Of a stretch of 64,000 bases of DNA, positions 57,576 through 64,000 are shown one piece after another. A model generated the notes under the pieces. That model did no database searches. It saw nothing but the letters and a program-made list of their open reading frames with translations, and was not told the origin of the DNA. Position 1 is the first letter of the stretch, and every line of letters begins with the position of its first letter. A program made the translations under genes and the position numbers. This DNA comes from Anastatus disparis (taxonomy: Eukaryota; Arthropoda; Insecta; Hymenoptera; Eupelmidae), in contig JAFFSR010000301.1 of assembly GCA_017163975.1 (NCBI GenBank), forward strand, positions 4,190,001-4,254,000, written 5' to 3'.

Positions 57576-59351
57576 ATGGACAGTTGTGCGATCTGTAAGT
57601 TATCCACTAATGATAAATGGGGCATGGCAAAGCTCCATTTGTGTTTTACATGCCGGCAGCGCTGTCATGCGAAATGCATGACTCGCTCAAAAATGGAAAG
57701 TGGCACAAAATACGAGTGCAAAAGATGCATGGAAAAAATAAGAAACAATTCAAGGTCGTCTGCCGGTGGAAGCATCAAGGCTAATGGAGTTCTACAGGTC
57801 GCACGCAAAGCTGCTCCAAATCAGCCAATCAGTGCCTCTACACCATCAAGAACTGACTCGAAAGTGACATCTGTCAACACCTCACAGAAGCAGCCTGAAA
57901 GAGTGGAAACTACTTTATCATCGCAAACTTTGTCCAACAACAGCGGTGCCACGGCGGATGGAGGGAGAAGTAGAATAAGTATGCCTTTATCTGATAAACT
58001 ATTGGGAGGTGGCGCTGCGCTCGCTGCCCCGAGTAATAATAATGATAGTAATAATTTTATGAAAAATAATTCTGATGTAGTCGGAGGTGACTTAGATTCT
58101 TCCTCATTGCAGGCAGCTGTATCTGCTCTAGAGGGCGCACTATCTGGCAGGCTTGACACAATATTAAATTCTTTTGATCGATTTTTGGCTGTAGAGAGCC
58201 AAGTTAAAAATTTTGACAAAGGCCTGCGGGATATTGTGTCCAAAATTGATACACAGAATGAATATATTAAAAAATTAGAAATTGGGCAGATGCAGCTGTT
58301 AGAGGAAAATCGCAAACTTAGGGAAATAATAGTCACTTCGGAAAGGAATTTCTTGTCCGCTCTAAATAATAAAATTGAAACATATAATAAAACAATTAGT
58401 TGTAAATTTGATGATATTCAAACTTTTCTTAATAACGAGTTTCACGGAGTGGACAAGGGTTTCTTTGACCTTACAACCGGGGTAGCTGGCGTGGTGCAGG
58501 CCGTCGCGGATCTCACGGGAATGAATGAGCATACATTACACACATCTAAATCTGTAGAAATGCCACAAACACCACACACTCATACTGTAATTAGTGAGGA
58601 GGCACCTCGTCAAGTTGAGACGGAGTGTGACTCTGGGAGCGGTACATTGGTGATCTCTGGCGAGTTTGACTGTTCAGCAGTTAATGTTGGGCCTGATGAT
58701 TACGCCTGTGCCGTTCTTGGTACCATTCTTCCGGCAATCAAGCGTACAAATGTAATCTCAGTTAAGAAAATCGCTAAACATGATGATGTAAACGAGGTGT
58801 CTACAGATCGTGGGATCAATGGCGGCCCGGGGGGTCCGTTCTCATTGCTGGTTAGACTTTCTGAGGAGAACCTGGTGCATAAGGTGTTTGAGGCTAAACG
58901 ACAATTCACTGGTTTTTCGATAGCGGATCTTAATCCCTCCCTCCTTGGCAGTCTTCCAGCCATCAAACGCCACGGCTTGATATTTATTAATGAATTTTTG
59001 CCTAAAGAAAAATATGTTAATTTTAAAAAGTTAAAAAAGTATGCCAAAGAAAAAGGCTTTAAATTTGTTTGGCACAGACATGGTAAATTTCTGGTGAGGA
59101 GGGAGAGAGGGGAGAGAGCTCACAAATTTTTTAATGAAAATAATTTAGATAATTTATTGACAGAAAGTAAGAAATTAAAAGACGGTGTGCATGTAATTAA
59201 TGTAAATTCTGAAACTCCATCGAATATTAAGTGTAATAATAATAATATATGTGATAATAATGAAGCCTCTGAACATCAACGAAATATGTCGACAAACCAA
59301 TTATTAGGTACAAATAATGGAGTAACGTCGAGTGTGGCCTCTCCCCAATGA
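57576..59351 (+). CDS. Retrotransposon ORF1 protein (PHD finger, coiled coil, FP-type RNA-binding C-terminus)
   Basis: 591 codons, intact. Residues 4-51 form a C4-H-C3 PHD-type zinc finger: C4, C7, C23, C26, H31, C34, C48, C51. A low-complexity S/N/T-rich stretch follows (about 60-170). A coiled-coil region spans about 185-270 (QVKNFDKGLRDIVSKIDTQN, LEENRKLREI). The C-terminal part (about 350-530) has IFINEFLPKEKYVNFKKLKK and KGFKFVWHRHGKFLVRRERG, a domain common in ORF1 proteins of CR1/Jockey-type elements and related to the baculoviral FP family. Known ORF1 proteins bind element RNA and act as nucleic-acid chaperones. It ends TGA, and ORF2 continues in the same frame directly after it (TGA-CTG). 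Start chosen at the first ATG before the finger. Confidence 0.85.
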   Translation: MDSCAICKLSTNDKWGMAKLHLCFTCRQRCHAKCMTRSKMESGTKYECKRCMEKIRNNSRSSAGGSIKANGVLQVARKAAPNQPISASTPSRTDSKVTSVNTSQKQPERVETTLSSQTLSNNSGATADGGRSRISMPLSDKLLGGGAALAAPSNNNDSNNFMKNNSDVVGGDLDSSSLQAAVSALEGALSGRLDTILNSFDRFLAVESQVKNFDKGLRDIVSKIDTQNEYIKKLEIGQMQLLEENRKLREIIVTSERNFLSALNNKIETYNKTISCKFDDIQTFLNNEFHGVDKGFFDLTTGVAGVVQAVADLTGMNEHTLHTSKSVEMPQTPHTHTVISEEAPRQVETECDSGSGTLVISGEFDCSAVNVGPDDYACAVLGTILPAIKRTNVISVKKIAKHDDVNEVSTDRGINGGPGGPFSLLVRLSEENLVHKVFEAKRQFTGFSIADLNPSLLGSLPAIKRHGLIFINEFLPKEKYVNFKKLKKYAKEKGFKFVWHRHGKFLVRRERGERAHKFFNENNLDNLLTESKKLKDGVHVINVNSETPSNIKCNNNNICDNNEASEHQRNMSTNQLLGTNNGVTSSVASPQ

Positions 59352-62214
59352 CTGCACCGGGCCTCCTCTGAGAGTCGTACAGGGAGGAGGGGTGAACTGC
59401 AAGCGTGCTTTCTGAATGTGACTTTGTTGAGGGCTTACATTGGGCAGGTACGTGAGTTTCTGAGTGATGGTCCTTCTTGCGACATATTTGGAGTGGCTGA
59501 GACCTGGCTGGGTCCATCTGTTTCGGATGACGTCATTCAGGTCAAAGGGTATAAAGTATTCAGACAGGACAGAAACTTGCGTGGTGAAGGAGTTGCTTTC
59601 TATGTTAAAGACAATTTAAAGTGCACTATTTTGGCTACTTCGGATACTCAAACTAATCATAGTGAAGGTAAACCGGAGGTACCTGAGTATATTTTTTGTT
59701 CCGTGCAATTGGGCAGCTCCGAAGCCGTGTTAGTTTCTGTTATTTATCGACTTCCTGCAATTCCCTTTTTTAAAACTACCGATTTTTTGGTAACTTGAGA
59801 AATTTTGCTTCCGAATAGTCTCATAAAATTATAATGGGAGACCTGAATGCCGATCTCCTGCGTGAGAGCAGTGATGCCAGTTTTATTAATAAATTGTCGG
59901 CTGAGCTTTCGTTACAGTTGGTTCAGCACGGTGCCACGCATCACACTCCAACGTCTCACACGTGGATTGACCTGATTCTTGTTGACGATAATGACACAGT
60001 ACTTGACGCACGCAACTTACCGGCGAATTTTCACAGTCGGCACAACTTAATTGATGTATGTATTTCTTGTCATCACATCAAGACAGATAATAAAATAATT
60101 AAGTATAGAAATTACAAAGATATCTGTCCAAACTTATTGGTACAGAGTTTGGCCGGCTGTGATTGGACGCCATTTACAGTTGGTACAGTTGACCCAGAAT
60201 CTGCATTTGGCTGCCTCTGTGACAACCTTACGGCGGCAATACAAATTCTAGCGCCACTGAAAACACTTAAAATTGGTTAAGATAAATTTCCTTGGATTGA
60301 TAAAGAGTTGTCGCAGATGCGGCACAAGAGAGATGCCACGTATCGTAGATTTAAACGGACGAAGGAGGAGCGATATCTCTCCGAATTTTTGCAGCTGCGT
60401 AAAACAATAGATGAACGGACGGAACAAGCTAAAACAAATTATTATCATAATAGACTATTCGATGCTCTTGCTGGAGGTAACGTCTGGAAGGAGTTAAAAG
60501 ACCTGGGACTCCTGTCCGGACCTCAAGGGGACTTGAATGGATTCACTCCAGATTAGCTTAATGCACATTTTGCGGGGGTGTCGGTCTCGCCACACGATGA
60601 TACTGCGGAACGTAAAAGGATTCTTTCTGAGTGTAGTGAAAGTGGTTTTGCCTTTAAGCCAATTAATATTAATGATGTAATCCTTGCGATTTCGCATTTT
60701 TCATCACAGGCTTGTGGTGAGAATGGCATCCCGCAGAGTGTGATACTTAAAGCACTTCCGGTTATTGGAGAGCATCTTGTGACTCTGTTCAATTCCTCTT
60801 TTGCACGGGGGTCTTCCCTTGCCTTTGGAAGCGCGCACGTATTGTGCCTTTAAAGAAGTGCCCTGCACCTAAAATGCCTAAAGATTTTAGGCCCATAGCA
60901 ATATTATGTTTTCTTTCAAAGGTTCTTGAGAAGATTGCCCATGACCAACTGCAGGAGTATATTATGACACACAAAATACTTGACTCTTTGCAGACTGGCT
61001 TCAGGAAGCATCATTCTACGCAGACTGCCATACTTAAACTTACAGACTACATAAGATCAGGTCTTGACAAGAAACTTGCCACGATACTACTCCTATTCGA
61101 CTTTAGTAAGGCATTCGACACGATCTCCCCTTCCAAATTGCTTGCGAGGCTTAGATTGATGGGGTTTTCTAGGGCTGCACTCGAGTGGATCAACTCCTAT
61201 TTATCAGGTAGGAAACAAATGGTTTCTACACATTTAAAAGAGGATTCGGATTGGCTAACAACCAATCTAGGAGTTCCACAGGGTTCAGTGCTGGGGCCTC
61301 TATTGTTCTGCCTTTACATTATTGACATACGTGATACGCTCGACCCCTGTTGTGTCAAGCACATATTATATGCTGATGACCTCCAAATCTATACTCAGGT
61401 CCCTTATGAACATCTGAATGAAGGTATTCGTATTATGCAGAGGGCGGCCAGGGCGGTGTCGGGATGGGCTGTCGATGCTTCTCTCACATTAAATGCAAGC
61501 AAAACTAAGGCTATCGTTTTTGGCAGTAGTCGTTTTATTAATGACTTTTATGCTGGTGAGCCAAGAACGATTGAGCTTGAGGGAGGTGTCGGCATATCTT
61601 TCTCTGATACCGATACGAGCCTTGGTGTTGTACTTGACGCTAAGTTGTCTTGGGAGCCGCATATTAATATGGTGACTAAAAAATTTAATAGGATAATGTA
61701 TAGTTTACGGTTCTTCCGTCGGTACACCACTGAGGCCCTGCGTAAACAACTCGCAGCCGCCTTGCTATTTCCGCACCTCGACTACTGCTCAGTAGTTCTG
61801 CTTGATGCTTCACAGGGGTTGAGAAGACAATTACAAAGACTACAAAATTCATGTGTGAGATATGTATTAGGCGTAGGATTGGGCGATCATATCTCTCCTC
61901 ATAGAGCTGCGCTTGGTTGGCTGCGTACTGATTCAAGGAGACAGTATTTTATGGCTGTACTTATGTACAAAATCGTGCGCATGAATACTCCCGAGTATCT
62001 AGTGAGTCTCTTCACTAGATATGTACCTAGGGTAGCCACTAGGGGAGAGATTAAGGACTTCGCGGTGCCCTTCATGCGTACTGAGACTGGAAGAAATTCC
62101 TTTCAAGTTCAAGGTGCGCATTTTTGGAACTCCCTGCCTGCTTATATAAAAAATCTTCCATCACTCGGCAGGTTTAAGTCGGCTTTGAGGACGTACTTAC
62201 TCGACCACGAGTGA
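59352..62214 (+). pseudogene. Retrotransposon ORF2 (endonuclease and reverse transcriptase), frameshifted
   Basis: Directly after the ORF1 stop, in frame, comes GELQACFLNVTLLRAYIGQV, then CDIFGVAETWLG, an apurinic-type endonuclease start. A frame change occurs between 59798 and 59834 (MGDLNADLLRES; SHTWIDLILV are endonuclease motifs). In-frame TAA at 60278-60280 and TAG at 60554-60556 follow. A one-base shift near 60810 switches ARG to VFPCLWKRARIVPLKK. From 60844 the reverse transcriptase is open for 456 codons: RPIAILCFLSKVLEKI, LLLFDFSKAFDTI, GVPQGSVLGPLLF and YADD at 61369-61380. The C-terminus ends LRTYLLDHE. Catalytic aspartates are present, but the lesions make it non-autonomous. Confidence 0.85.
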
Positions 62215-62783
62215 AATCAATTTTAAGTATTTTAATTTTTGTGTTAATTTATTTTGTTTTGTCCTATATATAGATTTAAGGTGTAAATGTATTTATTAGC
62301 GTGAATGATGGATGAATGTATGCGGAAAGTATGAGTGGTTCTGTTTTTATTAGAAGTCATGACATCTTCGGTATTGTTTTTAAATGTAATTATTATTTTA
62401 TTTTTTAATTATTTACTATTATTTTGTTATTGTATTGTTCAATTTTATTTTTATAGTATTGTCCAATTTTATTTTTATTGATGTCATGACAGTGATTCCT
62501 CTTTTAAATTATGTATTTTAATTCAATGACTGATAGATATTTAAGACTGTTTTTTATTGTAATTTATGTTTTCTGCGTGTATTTAGAATAGTCTGTGATA
62601 TCACTTTGACATGGTGACTTACTGATACAGTATTATATATTAATTTTAATAATTGACTGTGATATCTTATCTAATTATGTGCGATACTTTTTATAGAATT
62701 ATTACTTACTATTTCATGTATTACACGCCTTTTTGTACTCTTATTACAAAATAAATAAATATCTATATCTATATATCTATATA

Positions 62784-63135
62784 AGAAAACCAATTTTCAA
62801 TAGCTTTCCACGTACTCAGACAAAATAATAGATAATGTGCAAAATTTTAAGCAAATTCAACGAGTAATTTTCGAGATCTATTTGGCTAAATAAATACAAT
62901 TTTCTCTTCAAAATTTTTTCTTTCAAACTTTTCAAAATGCTCAAAAATTAAAATTACGCAAGGAAAATCATTTTCAAAAATTTACCTTCTTTTGCAACGC
63001 ACACGCACACCCACGCACGCACATACACACACACATACAGACATTTTCTGAAATCCACTTTTTTCGACTCTTTGGGTAAAACTGTACAAATTGATGAAAA
63101 AATAGAAAAAAAATTTTCTTATCTTTTTTTTTCTA
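62784..63135. repeat. ~162-bp tandem family, fragment right of the retrotransposon
   Basis: Continues the 56890-57217 repeat (CGAGTAATTTTCGAGATCTA at ~62860). It ends with a CA-rich microsatellite (62997-63035) and the family tail ACAGACATTTTCTGAAATCC, as at ~1725. Confidence 0.75.
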
Positions 63136-63545
63136 TTATAGAATATTGAGACCGTGTACTCTTTCAATAAGTATGCTCTTTCACAATTAGTTCACTGTTT
63201 AATTTATAAGTATATTGTTAGTGTTTGCAAAAATCTTCAAAATGAGCCATTGGTCAACTTTTTTGGTCAATTAGAAAAAAAATTATAGCAACTTTGAGTT
63301 TAAAAATATGTTCAAGAAGAAAAAATGAATAATCATTTATTCAGTTTGTATTTCGCGCCTGCGAGTGAGATTTAGTTTAAAAGTAGTTGGTGCATGCTGC
63401 CGCTAGGTATCGAAGTTGCGTTCCAAGCGTACTCATTAGCAGTATAGCGCATCGCAGTACATAAGAAGAGATCGAATTGAAAAACAAATCGTCTAACTTT
63501 TATAATCTGTTTTTCGCTGTATTAAAAGATTTTGAGTTAATTACA

Positions 63546-64000
63546 ATGACATTATCACTGGCCAAGATAAAGTGTAAGGACTTTAAAAAAAGGCGCACGA
63601 AAACTATGTACCATTTCTCTAAAAATTTATTCGGAGAATTGGGCCATATAACAGAGTCTTTGCAGCGCTTGTATTCAAAGATTTTGCTATCTAGAGGAGA
63701 TAAAATTTGCGCTGGATGTTGTAAATTATTCTTAGAAGAAGTCAAGAATGCTACACCCTCTTCATGTAATTCAAGCAGTCAACAATCTTCAGAAGAAATT
63801 AATGATGGCGAGATGGTGGTGCATGGGCTTAACGAAACCGCAAATAATTTGAATTTAAAGATTTCACCTATCAAGATGCCTGAAACTGTTAATGTGAAGA
63901 TGCGAAAATCGTATGCCATTCGAAAAAGAAAAGAAATGAATGATGCATTCCATTCTCAAATAGTTAAAATGATGAAATTTTATGATATAACGAAAGCATA
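63546..64000 (+). CDS. Unknown protein, N-terminal 151 codons (runs off the window)
   Basis: ATG at 63546 opens a frame with no stop to the window end, unusual in this AT-rich DNA. The product begins MTLSLAKIKCKDFKKRRTKT, contains a cysteine cluster GDKICAGCCKLFLEE (residues ~54-68), a serine-rich stretch (~73-85) and LNETANNLNLKISPIK, then a basic region. The Cys cluster followed by a LN..L....SPIK segment reminds me of N-termini of unnamed insect proteins often linked to transposons, but I cannot assign a family. The ~200 bp upstream are CpG-richer (CGCGCCTGCGAGTGAG near 63355), possibly a promoter/5' UTR. Either a host gene or the start of a transposon gene. Confidence 0.5.
   Translation, partial: MTLSLAKIKCKDFKKRRTKTMYHFSKNLFGELGHITESLQRLYSKILLSRGDKICAGCCKLFLEEVKNATPSSCNSSSQQSSEEINDGEMVVHGLNETANNLNLKISPIKMPETVNVKMRKSYAIRKRKEMNDAFHSQIVKMMKFYDITKA

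Larger units (their letters stand above)
57218..62783 (+). mobile_element. CR1-like non-LTR retrotransposon, near full length
   Basis: 5.57 kb with a ~360-bp 5' UTR, ORF1, ORF2 and a ~570-bp 3' UTR ending in ATAAATAAATATCTATAT microsatellite-like repeats, as in CR1/L2-type elements. It sits between ACTACACT and AAGAAAACC of the 162-bp repeat, which join into the family consensus when it is removed. No clear target duplication. Confidence 0.85.

Noticed and set aside
57821..59047. Minus-strand frames of 171 and 115 codons
   Set aside because: Shadows of the retrotransposon ORF1 coding sequence.

Overview
The window looks like transposon-dense nuclear DNA of an arthropod, most likely an insect. 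It is strongly AT-rich and has spliced exons with GT/AG introns, tRNA-derived SINEs, non-LTR retrotransposons with PHD-finger ORF1 proteins, a CACTA/EnSpm-type transposon, and a dispersed element ending in GAAGTCGGTT that I remember as common in insects. The species and order cannot be fixed from the sequence. I see no convincing complete host gene. The best non-transposon candidates are a 40-codon signal-peptide-like ORF (12328-12450) and an ORF that runs off the right edge (63546-64000).

Layout. 1-1765 is a ~162-bp tandem repeat holding one CACTG element. 1819-1995 is a two-hairpin element that recurs at 12764. 3190-9012 is a nest of palindromic-word arrays (TTATTTACAG, GGAAGCTTCC, CCACGTGG, AATAACTGGG). 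9351-11854 is four neighbouring foldback units, three of them carrying later insertions with exact target-site duplications (TSDs). 12003-16566 is comparatively repeat-poor. 16567-20457 is a 3.9-kb foldback built of GCGGGAGAAAAGTACTTTTC words. 21340-40510 is a CR1-like retrotransposon split by a 16.7-kb CACTA element (21688-38415). Introns and an exon of the CACTA gene were in turn entered by a 9.1-kb DDE element (23197-32251) and a 2-kb foldback. 41300-54350 is a minus-strand RNase-H-type retrotransposon split by two transposons, E (41974-43874) and G (43888-53608), which themselves contain insertions up to four levels deep. 57218-62783 is a near full-length CR1-like retrotransposon with intact ORF1 and a frameshifted ORF2.

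Main theme. Many elements share (C)ACTGAAAAA or CCCTRYTGAAAAA ends and 2-bp TSDs, yet each is filled with its own short, often self-complementary word repeated in both orientations. This resembles the subterminal transposase-binding arrays of CACTA elements, with the word replaced from family to family while ends and architecture stay fixed. The extreme case is a perfect 60-bp palindrome (11193-11252) with a 2-bp TSD and an empty site in a neighbouring repeat copy. A second theme is a two-hairpin element whose loops are conserved while its stems are replaced; an inner stem shows a compensatory C-G to T-A change.

All positions were read by eye. Family assignments come from motif recognition without database searches.
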